A stretch of DNA of 12,081 nt from Syntrophorhabdus sp. (GTDB lineage: Bacteria > Desulfobacterota > BSN033 > UBA1163), in NCBI GenBank assembly GCA_020724025.1, contig DYHU01000082.1, positions 1 through 12,081 of the forward strand, written 5' to 3'. Below, one piece after another: positions 1 to 6,314 of this stretch. The notes under the pieces are model-generated. The model saw only the letters and a program-made list of their open reading frames with translations. It made no database searches and was not told the origin of the DNA. Each line of letters begins with the position of its first letter. Within the stretch, counting starts at the first letter, position 1. The translations under genes and the position numbers were made by a program.

Positions 1-71
1 GGGAATGACACCTTTTTACGAGACCATCAATATTCTTTCAACTGCAATTTTACATTTTGAAATTTGCATTG
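1..71. other. Left edge, AT-rich noncoding sequence with possible repeat fragments
   Basis: No reading frame is supported here. Read on the minus strand, downstream of the ABC ATPase stop, the stretch is rich in CAAAT-like words (TGCAAATTTCAAAATGTAAA) and ends in TCGTAAAAAGGTGTCATTCC. The second part resembles the edge of an intergenic palindromic repeat of the kind that continues into a GC hairpin, but the window stops before that could be seen. The exporter permease genes expected after the ATPase must begin further left. Confidence 0.3.
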
Positions 72-1010
72 CTAATTTTGCATTGATGATCTAACCCTCT
101 CTCTCACCATGGAAACAAAGGTGTCTTCAAGAGAGGGCTTAACCATGATTAGGTCGACAATGGCTATCCCCTTCGCCTTTAGAATATCCCGAATCACCCT
201 TTCCCCTTCTTTCGGATCATCAACGAGGAGATGGATCTTGTCCCCGGATAAGACGATGCTCCGAAATGATTCCTTCTTCTCCAGCGCCTTCATCGCCTTT
301 TGGTTGTTCTCGACTCGAAGTTGCAGAATCTTCCCACCAATCCGGGCCTTGACAGCAGAGGGGGTATCAGCGACCAGCAGTTCCCCCTGGTGGATCAAAC
401 CGATGCGACTGCATCGCTCTGCCTCATCCATATAGGAGGTTGAAAAGAGGATGGTGACTCCCTCCTTTAAAAGGTCATAAAGGATGACCCAGAAGTCCCT
501 CCTCGAAAGGGGATCGACTCCGGTCGTGGGCTCATCCAGAAAAAGGATTTCCGGGGTATGGATCAAAGCACAGATCAATCCCAGTTTCTGTTTCATCCCG
601 CCGGAGAGATTCTGTGCCTTCCTTTTTCCGAAGGGTTCAAGGTTGGCAAATTGAAGAAGCCTTCCGATCCGATCCTTCCTCTCTTTCTTCGGGACCTGAT
701 AGAGGTCTGCGTAGAAATGGATATTTTCAAGGACGGTGAGATCCCCGTAGAGTCCGAATCGCTGTGGAAGATATCCCACCTTCTCCTTTAAATGCTCAGC
801 CTCTTTCCTAATATCACAGCCCGCAACCTTTGCTTCTCCTCCGTCAGGAGGAAGAATCCCACAGAGCATCCGTAGGGTGGTCGTCTTTCCTGAGGCATCC
901 GGGCCGACGAGACCGAAGATCTCCCCTGTTTTTACCTCCAGATTGAGCTGGTTCACGGCCGTTAATGATCCAAAAGTCTTCGTCAGGTTTGTTGTCTGAA
1001 TGGAGAGCAT
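72..1010 (-). CDS. ABC-2-type exporter ATP-binding protein (YbhF/DrrA-like, single nucleotide-binding domain)
   Basis: This is the cytoplasmic ATPase of an ABC-2-type exporter, the class that handles drugs or other amphipathic compounds. Counting from the ATG at 1010 (312 aa): Walker A GPDASGKT at about 36-43, Q-loop Gln near 83, signature LSGGM at about 135-139, and Walker B ILFLDEP at about 155-161 with the catalytic Glu near 160. The family tail PSLEDTF follows near the C-terminus. The H-loop position reads STSYMDEAE, so Ser (about 192) stands where His is usual; some YbhF-type domains also lack it. A TTG further upstream (1034) would add eight residues from AT-rich repeat sequence, so I prefer the ATG, although no clear Shine-Dalgarno precedes either. 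It follows the HlyD adaptor on the same strand after 147 nt, which suggests a ybhG-ybhF-like operon whose permeases lie off the left edge. The substrate is unknown. Confidence 0.9.
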   Translation of the reverse strand: MLSIQTTNLTKTFGSLTAVNQLNLEVKTGEIFGLVGPDASGKTTTLRMLCGILPPDGGEAKVAGCDIRKEAEHLKEKVGYLPQRFGLYGDLTVLENIHFYADLYQVPKKERKDRIGRLLQFANLEPFGKRKAQNLSGGMKQKLGLICALIHTPEILFLDEPTTGVDPLSRRDFWVILYDLLKEGVTILFSTSYMDEAERCSRIGLIHQGELLVADTPSAVKARIGGKILQLRVENNQKAMKALEKKESFRSIVLSGDKIHLLVDDPKEGERVIRDILKAKGIAIVDLIMVKPSLEDTFVSMVRERVRSSMQN

Positions 1011-1157
1011 TGAATACAGAAATCCAAATTTCAAAATCCAAATATCAAAGGAATGTCAAACTGCAAAACAGAGAATTTCTGAATTTGAGCTTTGGATTTG
1101 ATTTGACATTTGAGGTTTGGCATTTGAACTTACCTGGACCTTTAAGGCACCGGGTTC
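1011..1157. repeat. AT-rich imperfect inverted repeat between adaptor and ATPase genes
   Basis: The 147-nt gap is dominated by repeated CAAAT/ATTTG words. AAATCCAAA at 1034-1042 is matched by its exact complement TTTGGATTT at 1091-1099. Around these, looser complementary stretches (AATGTCAAA near 1052-1060 and TTTGACATTTG at 1102-1112) extend the potential fold over roughly 1020-1128. A transcript running from adaptor to ATPase would pass through it. It could be a mobile or degenerate repeat or could tune expression of the downstream gene; the sequence does not decide. Confidence 0.55.
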
Positions 1158-2180
1158 TCATTGCTTGGTATCATCTTTACCAAAAGGCGAAGATAATGGT
1201 GCCAACAAAATCCGTCCATTGGCAGGCATGCCTGGCTTCAATTCACGGTCCGTATTGGGGATGTCAACTTTGATGCGGTAGACCAGGGTCACCCTCTCCT
1301 TCTCCGTTTGAATCTGTTTGGGCGTGAATTCGGACTGAGAGGAAATGAAGGATATCTTTCCTTTATACTCTTTCCGGGGCTGGAGATCCGTCGTCACAAT
1401 GACTTCCTGCCCCCACTTCACACGGCTGAGCTCGGTCTCTGGTATATAGGCTCTCAACCAGACATTGACCATATCGGCCAGGGTGAGGATCGATGTCCCC
1501 GGATTGACCACTTCGCCCACCTCGCCCGATTTGACGAGAACGATTCCGGAGATCGGAGATCGAAGAACCGCATAACCGAGCTGCGTCTCTGCCAGTCTTA
1601 ATGAGGCGCGGGTCTGCTCCACCTGAGCCCTTCCATCTTCGATATCCTCTTTCCTTGGCCCTTCCTTCACCTTTTTGTAGACCTCCGTTGCCCCCTCTAA
1701 GGCCGCCTTGGCGATCTTAAATTTGGTCTCCGCATTATCCAGGATCTCTTTTGGAATCACCCGCCCGTTGAAAAGGGTTTTCATCCGTTCATGTTGAGTC
1801 TTCTTATTCTCAAAATCGAACTGCGCCTGTTGGAGATTGGCCTCTGCTTCTTTCACCTCCTCCGGCCTCGAACCTGCAAGTAATTTTTCCAATCGCGCCT
1901 GGGACGATTTCAATGTGGCCTGTGCTAATTCGAGCCGCTGGCGAAGATCCTCATCATCCAACCGAGCAATCACTTTTCCTTTTTCAACCCAATCTCCCTC
2001 CTGGACAGAGAGGTGGACAATTCTTCCTGATATCTTAAAACCTACATCCACTTCTGTCGTTTCAATGTTTCCGGAAACCCTGATAGAAAAATCTCCATCC
2101 CCTTTATCTTTCATAAAAAAGTGAAAAACGAGGCCCCCGGCAAGGACCACTGCAAAAAAGATTATTATCCAACGTTTCAT
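1158..2180 (-). CDS. HlyD/YbhG-family periplasmic adaptor (membrane fusion) protein
   Basis: This adaptor would link an inner-membrane ABC exporter to the periplasm or an outer-membrane channel. The 340-aa protein has an N-terminal membrane anchor (about residues 4-23) and then a periplasmic part. A first half-lipoyl segment with VGFKISGRIVHLSVQEGDWV lies near 46-65. A long helical hairpin spans about 78-205 (LELAQATLKSSQARLEKL and onward), the second half-lipoyl piece is RSPISGIVLVKSGEVGEVV near 207-225, and a beta-barrel domain follows. The stretch FTPKQIQTEKERVTLVYR (about 285-302) is typical of YbhG-like adaptors. The ATG at 2180 has a G-rich stretch (GGGGGA) about 9 nt upstream as a modest ribosome site and lies about 25 nt after the start point predicted from the consensus promoter. 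It appears to be first in its operon, followed by the ATPase gene. Confidence 0.92.
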   Translation of the reverse strand: MKRWIIIFFAVVLAGGLVFHFFMKDKGDGDFSIRVSGNIETTEVDVGFKISGRIVHLSVQEGDWVEKGKVIARLDDEDLRQRLELAQATLKSSQARLEKLLAGSRPEEVKEAEANLQQAQFDFENKKTQHERMKTLFNGRVIPKEILDNAETKFKIAKAALEGATEVYKKVKEGPRKEDIEDGRAQVEQTRASLRLAETQLGYAVLRSPISGIVLVKSGEVGEVVNPGTSILTLADMVNVWLRAYIPETELSRVKWGQEVIVTTDLQPRKEYKGKISFISSQSEFTPKQIQTEKERVTLVYRIKVDIPNTDRELKPGMPANGRILLAPLSSPFGKDDTKQ

Positions 2181-2210
2181 TTGAGTATTCCCCCAATTTA
2201 GAGCAGACCC

Positions 2211-2239
2211 ATTATAAATTTCATTTCCCCTCCTGTCAA
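2211..2239 (-). promoter_or_regulatory. Consensus sigma70-type promoter for the adaptor/ATPase operon
   Basis: On the minus strand TTGACA (2239-2234) and TATAAT (2216-2211) are separated by exactly 17 bp. All twelve bases match the consensus. Transcription should start near 2204, giving a short leader of about 25 nt before the adaptor ATG at 2180. No obvious operator palindrome is visible around it, so strong constitutive expression or control by an unrecognised repressor are both possible. Confidence 0.85.
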
Positions 2240-2268
2240 AAGTTTTATCCTCGGGAGAAGGAACCCAC

Positions 2269-2296
2269 TTGAATTTTCGAGCAGTTATAGTAATAT
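2269..2296 (+). promoter_or_regulatory. Candidate sigma70-type promoter very close to the rel start codon
   Basis: TTGAAT (2269-2274) and TAATAT (2291-2296) are separated by 16 bp, each close to consensus. The predicted start point is at about 2303, only a few bases before the ATG at 2306, and no Shine-Dalgarno is visible. If this promoter is used, the mRNA would be leaderless or nearly so. An unrecognised upstream promoter remains possible. Confidence 0.5.
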
Positions 2297-2305
2297 GTAT
2301 TTAAG

Positions 2306-4477
2306 ATGTTGAGATTCAATGACATTTTAGATCGTTTGATCTCCTATAATCCCAATGCCGACACAGACCTCTTAAGAAAGGCCTATGTCTTCTCCGCCAA
2401 AGTCCATTTAGGCCAGGTCCGCCTTTCGGGAGAGCCCTACCTCACTCATCCTCTTGAAGTGACCGGAATCCTCACCCAGATGCAACTCGATCCCGCCGCC
2501 TTAGCCACCGGCCTTCTTCACGATGCAGTCGAGGATACGCTGGCCACTCTCGATGAGATTTGTGAAAACTTTGGAAATGAAATTTCCGAGCTGGTTGACG
2601 GGGTGACCAAGATCAGCCGGATCTCCCTCCGGTCATCCGAGGCGAGTCAGGCGGAAAATTTCCGAAAGATGATCCTGGCCATGGTGAAAGACATTCGGGT
2701 CGTCCTGATCAAACTGGCCGACCGCCTCCACAATATGCGAACCCTTAAATACCATACCCCGGAAAAACAGGTGGAGATCGCCCAGGAAACCCTCGACATC
2801 TATGCCCCCCTCGCCAATCGCCTTGGAATTGACTGGATCAAAACGGAGCTGGAAGACCTTGCCTTCAAGCACCTCCATCCTGACATCTACGGAGATATCC
2901 AGCAAAAAATCGCCAAAAGGGAGAAAGAGCGGTATCGTTATATCGATGAAGTGAAACGAACCCTGATGAAGAAACTTTACGAAAACAAGATCGAAGGAGA
3001 GGTGACCGGCCGGCTCAAACAGATTTACAGTATCTATCAGAAGATGAAGGACCAGAATATCGATTTTCATCAGGTCTACGATATCACCGCCTTCCGGGTC
3101 GTCGTCCATAGCATCAAAGATTGTTACGATGTTTTGGGCATCATTCACTCCCTCTGGAAGCCCATCCCCGGAAAATTCAAGGACTACATCGGCCTTCCAA
3201 AGGAGAATCTGTATCAATCTCTCCACACCGCTGCCATCGGACCTTACGGCGAACGGATTGAGATACAGATTCGCACCCACGAGATGCACAGAATCACGGA
3301 GGAAGGCATTGCCGCTCACTGGAAATATAAGGAAGGGAAACCCCTGGACGAGGCGGATGACAAACGATTTACCTGGCTGAGACAACTCCTCGAATGGCAG
3401 CGCGATCTGAAGGATGATCAAGAATTTATTGAAAGTGTCAAGGTGGATCTCTTTCCCCACGAGGTCTATATCTTTACTCCGAAAGGGGAGGTGAAGGAAT
3501 TCCCGTTGGGATCCACTCCGGTGGACTTCGCTTATAGCATCCACTCCGATATCGGGAATCATTGTATCGGAGCGAAGGTCAACCGAAAAATAGTTCCCCT
3601 GAAATATGAGTTCAAAAGCGGGGATACCGTTGAGATCCTCACCTCTCCCAATCAGAAGCCAAGCAAGGACTGGCTCAAGTTTGTCAAAACCCCCCGGGCC
3701 AAGACCAAGATCCGTCAGTGGTTCAAATCGGAGGAGAGAGAGAAATCGATCGCCCTTGGGAAAGAGATTCTGGACAAGGAGTTTCGAAAATACGATCTTC
3801 ATCAGGCCAAGTTGATCAAGTCAGGAGAACTGGCAAAGGTGGCCGGGGATTTCAGTTTTCAGGGGGCGGAAGATCTGATCGCTGCCGTTGGTTATGGAAA
3901 GGTGACCGCCAACCAGATCATTGGAAAGCTCCTCCCTCCGGAAAGGCTGGAGCAGAAGGAAGAACAGGAAGAGAGTCGCCTGAAAAGTCTCCTTCATAAA
4001 ATCACCCGCACCGGTCCGAAAGATGCCCTCCTCATTAAAGGACTCGATAATGTGATGGTTCGCTATGCAGGATGCTGCAACCCCGTGCCCGGAGACAGGG
4101 TCGTGGGGTTCATCACAAGGGGTCGTGGAGTAACCATCCATACTATCGATTGCCAGGGTGTGGTGGATGAAGATCCCAACCGGAAGGTGGAAGTGGAGTG
4201 GGATTCGAAAAAGGGATACAGTTATCCTGTCCGGATTCGTATCTATTCGGATGACAAAAAGGGATTGCTGGCGGAGATCAGCAGTTCCATCGCCTCCCAC
4301 GAAGCCAACATCACGAATGCAAGAGTGGAAACAACCGATGATAGAAGGGCTATTGGAACTTTCGAACTTCAGATCCGGGATTTAAACCATCTGAGGAAAG
4401 TGATTAAAGGCCTTGAAAAGATAAAAGGGGTCCACCGGGTGGAAAGGATGAGGATCGAACCTCAGGCCGAATCCTAA
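2306..4477 (+). CDS. rel: Bifunctional (p)ppGpp synthetase/hydrolase (RelA/SpoT homologue, Rel type)
   Basis: This enzyme makes the stringent-response alarmone (p)ppGpp from ATP and GDP/GTP, and hydrolyses it. It is full length at 723 aa. The N-terminal HD hydrolase looks active: His48, His72-Asp73 in HDAVED, and Asp139 in LADRLHNMRTL match the metal-site residues of characterised Rel enzymes. The synthetase domain has GRLKQIYSIYQKM (235-247), the catalytic-type Asp259 in YDITAFR, YQSLHT (303-308) and Glu319 in EIQIRT. A TGS domain follows (about 380-445), then a Cys-rich conserved region YAGCCNPVPGD (587-597) and a C-terminal ACT domain (about 640-715). The common GRPKH reads GRLKQ here, a mild oddity. 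The start is supported by homology (LSGEPYLTHP lies at the expected distance) although no ribosome site is visible. Both catalytic sites appear intact, so this is probably the main Rel/SpoT-type enzyme of the cell. Confidence 0.97.
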   Translation: MLRFNDILDRLISYNPNADTDLLRKAYVFSAKVHLGQVRLSGEPYLTHPLEVTGILTQMQLDPAALATGLLHDAVEDTLATLDEICENFGNEISELVDGVTKISRISLRSSEASQAENFRKMILAMVKDIRVVLIKLADRLHNMRTLKYHTPEKQVEIAQETLDIYAPLANRLGIDWIKTELEDLAFKHLHPDIYGDIQQKIAKREKERYRYIDEVKRTLMKKLYENKIEGEVTGRLKQIYSIYQKMKDQNIDFHQVYDITAFRVVVHSIKDCYDVLGIIHSLWKPIPGKFKDYIGLPKENLYQSLHTAAIGPYGERIEIQIRTHEMHRITEEGIAAHWKYKEGKPLDEADDKRFTWLRQLLEWQRDLKDDQEFIESVKVDLFPHEVYIFTPKGEVKEFPLGSTPVDFAYSIHSDIGNHCIGAKVNRKIVPLKYEFKSGDTVEILTSPNQKPSKDWLKFVKTPRAKTKIRQWFKSEEREKSIALGKEILDKEFRKYDLHQAKLIKSGELAKVAGDFSFQGAEDLIAAVGYGKVTANQIIGKLLPPERLEQKEEQEESRLKSLLHKITRTGPKDALLIKGLDNVMVRYAGCCNPVPGDRVVGFITRGRGVTIHTIDCQGVVDEDPNRKVEVEWDSKKGYSYPVRIRIYSDDKKGLLAEISSSIASHEANITNARVETTDDRRAIGTFELQIRDLNHLRKVIKGLEKIKGVHRVERMRIEPQAES

Positions 4478-4480
4478 TGT

Positions 4481-4562
4481 AGTCACCTGGTCGTGTAGTC
4501 TTATAGTCCTTTAGTCTAAAAACGATAAGACTATTAGACTATACGACGATGTGACTTTTTTT
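4481..4562 (+). terminator. Long hairpin terminator between convergent rel and rpmB
   Basis: A 29-nt left arm (4481-4509, starting AGTCACCTGGTCGTG) pairs with 4528-4556 at 24 positions plus a G-T wobble, around an 18-nt loop. Seven Ts (4556-4562) follow on the plus strand. This suits a rho-independent terminator for rel. The stem also lies just after the rpmB stop on the other strand, where it lacks a U tract but could still block read-through. The left arm and loop contain three spaced TAGTC words, making it look like an expanded or repetitive hairpin. Confidence 0.75.
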
Positions 4563-4566
4563 AAGA

Positions 4567-4758
4567 TTAGGCCGCCTTGGTGACAGAACCTGAGCGAAGA
4601 CAACGGGAGCAGACCTTCATTTGAATCGTCCTTCCCTCTTTGATCGCCTTCACCTTGTGGAGGTTGGGATACCAGACCCTTCGGGTCTTATTGTTGGCAT
4701 GACTTACATTGTGGCCAAAAACAGGCCCTTTTCCGCAGATCTCACACTTTTTCGCCAT
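4567..4758 (-). CDS. rpmB: 50S ribosomal protein L28
   Basis: L28 is a small structural protein of the large ribosomal subunit. The 63-aa product has the family hallmarks [19 protein letters not shown] near the N-terminus and [13 protein letters not shown] (25-37). Cys5, Cys8, Cys50 and Cys53 form two CxxC pairs, so this is the zinc-binding form of L28, as opposed to the Cys-free form some bacteria use under zinc limitation. The ATG at 4758 has a GAGG ribosome site (4766-4769) 7 nt upstream. It is a single-gene unit converging on rel. Confidence 0.97.
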   Translation of the reverse strand: MAKKCEICGKGPVFGHNVSHANNKTRRVWYPNLHKVKAIKEGRTIQMKVCSRCLRSGSVTKAA

Positions 4759-4785
4759 TTCATAACCTCAGTTATAATTCATTAA

Positions 4786-4814
4786 CTTTTAACATAACCC
4801 TGCAAAAAATTCAA
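4786..4814 (-). promoter_or_regulatory. Candidate extended -10 promoter for rpmB
   Basis: On the minus strand TTGAAT (4814-4809) is followed after 17 bp by TAAAAG (4791-4786). The preceding TG gives an extended -10 of the form TGnTAAAAG. The predicted start near 4779 leaves a leader of about 20 nt carrying the GAGG ribosome site of rpmB. Confidence 0.6.
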
Positions 4815-4918
4815 GGAAAGGCCACCCCTTCTTGTAGCCTCTCAGTTTTGATTGGTAAATACCCAGGCGATGATGTAACTCAAGGCTTTAGGTAATTCCA
4901 TCTCATTGATAGTCGGAG

Positions 4919-4989
4919 CCGATAGTCCCGCTGGAGGCGGGATAACCCCGCCTCCAATATAGGCGGGACAGGAATGTCCCGCCTATCGG
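4919..4989. repeat. GC-rich double hairpin (REP/BIME-like palindromic repeat)
   Basis: Two perfect hairpins lie side by side. TGGAGGCGGG (4932-4941) pairs with 4947-4956 over a 5-nt loop. A second stem of 12 perfect bp (4959-4970 with 4975-4986, core AGGCGGGACA) closes a GGAA loop, which as RNA would be a GNRA tetraloop. An outer pair, CCGATAG (4919-4925) with CTATCGG (4983-4989), can close the whole into a cruciform. The GC content contrasts sharply with the AT-rich flanks. This resembles dispersed REP-type elements, but copies elsewhere in the genome cannot be seen from here. Confidence 0.75.
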
Positions 4990-5027
4990 GTGTAATTAAA
5001 TTTTTATCAGGAATTTTGTGACCCCCC

Positions 5028-5144
5028 GTAACTGAGAAGGTGTGAAAAAATTAAGAATTCGAAAATAGACCCCTTGAGATCATTGAGGATTTTTATGCAA
5101 AAAGATGGGTTTTGCCAATTTTTTCACACCTTCTGAGGGGTTAC
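5028..5144. mobile_element. MITE-like element with perfect 18-bp inverted repeats
   Basis: AGAAGGTGTGAAAAAATT at 5035-5052 is repeated in exact inverted form at 5117-5134, around 64 bases of AT-rich noncoding sequence. The complementarity resumes outward after a short mismatch: GTAAC at 5028-5032 against GTTAC at 5140-5144. There is no reading frame inside. The structure fits a non-autonomous miniature transposable element, or a long stem-loop acting as transcription terminator for the oxidoreductase operon, whose stop codon is 7 nt away. I could not see a clear target-site duplication, so mobility is inferred from the terminal repeats only. Confidence 0.55.
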
Positions 5145-5150
5145 CCTTTC

Positions 5151-6305
5151 TTACTCTTTAAAGGCGGTCATGGGTTCGAGGATCAATTCGCCTCTCTCGA
5201 AGCGTTCGATGGAAAGAGAGGAGATGTCGATTGTGGTCGCCTTCCCATCAACAACCAGCTCCGAAATCACCTTCCCTACGGCAGGGCTGTGCTGAAATCC
5301 GTGGCCGCTAAAGCCATTGGCTAAGATGAAACCTTCTACGCCTGGAACCTTTCCTAAAATGGAATGGTTATCCGGCGAGATCTCATAAAGCCCTGCCCAC
5401 CCCCTGGCAATACGAGCCTTTTCCAGTGCAGGGACGCGATAGATCGCATTCTCCGAAGCCTCAACCATGGCCTCATAATCGGTGCTTGTATTAAAACTCG
5501 GCTCCCTGTCCAGAGGACCGGAAAGAAGAAACCCATCCACCTCCTTGCGGAAATACCATCCCCGGTGAAAATCGATGGTGAGCGGAACGGTCTGTTGGGT
5601 GAGATCAAATGGGGCAGTCACAAAGACCTGTCTTCTCAACGGTTTGACAGGAATGCTGATGCCCGCCATCTCAGCCACCAGAGAGGCATAAGGCCCTCCG
5701 GCATTGACAACCACAGGGCTGGAGATCTCCCCCCCGTTTGTCCTGACACCCGTCACCCTGCCCTTATCGACCCATATTTCTTTTGCCTCTATCCCCTCAT
5801 AGATCCTCACCCCCGCCCTTCTGGCACCGTTGGCAAATCCGGAGAGGACTTCACTCGGACCTGCATATCCATCCCGGAAGCAGAAGGTCCCACCCAGGAT
5901 GTCGTCCATCTTCAGATAGGGCCATTGCCTTCGGATCTCGTCCGTATCCATTAATTCAACCGGGATATTAAACTTCTTCTGCAGTTTTATATTCTCTTTA
6001 AAGACTCCCATCTCCGATTTCGTCGTTGCCAGGAAAAGGTAACCGATTCTTCTGAATTCCGGATTGACCCCGAACTCCTCCTCAAAATGGTCGAAGGTCT
6101 TCATCGATTCGAGAGAAAAAAGAATATTGATCTCTGTGGAAAATTGTGTTCTTATCCCGCCCACACACCGGCTTGTCGAGCCCTCTCCCAACTGCCCCTT
6201 CTCCAGGAGGACAATCTTCCCAGCCCTCCTCTGCCCCAGATGATAGGCGATGCTCAATCCGATGATTCCACCACCGATGACGACTACATCTGCAACAGGT
6301 TCCAA
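5151..6305 (-). CDS. FAD-dependent amine/amino-acid oxidoreductase (DAO superfamily, sarcosine oxidase beta-like)
   Basis: A flavoenzyme of the D-amino-acid oxidase superfamily, which oxidises the C-N bond of amino acids or N-methylated amines. The 384-aa protein opens with an FAD Rossmann motif, VVIGGGIIGLSIA (8-20), with Glu35 in VLLEKG as the expected ribose-binding acid. STSRCVGGIRTQF follows (43-55), as in sarcosine oxidase beta-like members. NAGGPYA lies at 201-207, and the C-terminal FAD-binding region is RGWAGLYEISPDNHSILG (301-318) plus NGFSGHGFQHSPAVG (330-344). The start is TTG at 6305, with GGTGAGGA just upstream overlapping the stop codon of the preceding racemase gene, so translation is probably coupled. 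There is no signal peptide, so the enzyme is cytoplasmic. The exact substrate (sarcosine, proline, a D-amino acid or similar) cannot be assigned. Confidence 0.92.
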   Translation of the reverse strand: MEPVADVVVIGGGIIGLSIAYHLGQRRAGKIVLLEKGQLGEGSTSRCVGGIRTQFSTEINILFSLESMKTFDHFEEEFGVNPEFRRIGYLFLATTKSEMGVFKENIKLQKKFNIPVELMDTDEIRRQWPYLKMDDILGGTFCFRDGYAGPSEVLSGFANGARRAGVRIYEGIEAKEIWVDKGRVTGVRTNGGEISSPVVVNAGGPYASLVAEMAGISIPVKPLRRQVFVTAPFDLTQQTVPLTIDFHRGWYFRKEVDGFLLSGPLDREPSFNTSTDYEAMVEASENAIYRVPALEKARIARGWAGLYEISPDNHSILGKVPGVEGFILANGFSGHGFQHSPAVGKVISELVVDGKATTIDISSLSIERFERGELILEPMTAFKE

Positions 6306-6314
6306 TTCAAATCC

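Larger units (their letters stand above)
4759..5150. other. 392-base gene-free interval between rpmB and the FAD oxidoreductase
   Basis: I see no supported reading frame or RNA gene. The rpmB end carries the rpmB promoter and ribosome site. About 4820-4915 looks featureless. Two structured blocks follow: a GC-rich double hairpin (about 4919-4989) and a MITE-like inverted-repeat element (about 5028-5144) that ends seven bases from the stop codon of the oxidoreductase. Confidence 0.7.

Noticed and set aside
844..1041. Short 65-codon frame overlapping the ABC ATPase start
   Set aside because: It is out of frame with the ATPase, which carries the conserved motifs; no frameshift is needed to explain the gene.
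2199..2230. A tiny frame on the minus strand with GGAGG before ATG inside the exporter promoter
   Set aside because: The ribosome-site-like sequence and ATG lie in the promoter spacer, upstream of the expected transcript start, and the frame stops after eight codons.
2633..3802. A 389-codon open frame antisense to rel
   Set aside because: It lies wholly inside the well-conserved rel gene, shows no recognisable domain or ribosome site, and is explained by codon bias of the sense strand.
4919..5144. CRISPR array or small RNA gene in the rpmB/oxidoreductase gap
   Set aside because: There are no regularly spaced direct repeats with unique spacers, and no promoter plus terminator arrangement that would define an RNA gene; inverted-repeat elements explain the structure.
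5364..5954. A 196-codon open frame antisense to the FAD oxidoreductase
   Set aside because: It is a shadow of the oxidoreductase and has no recognisable protein motif.
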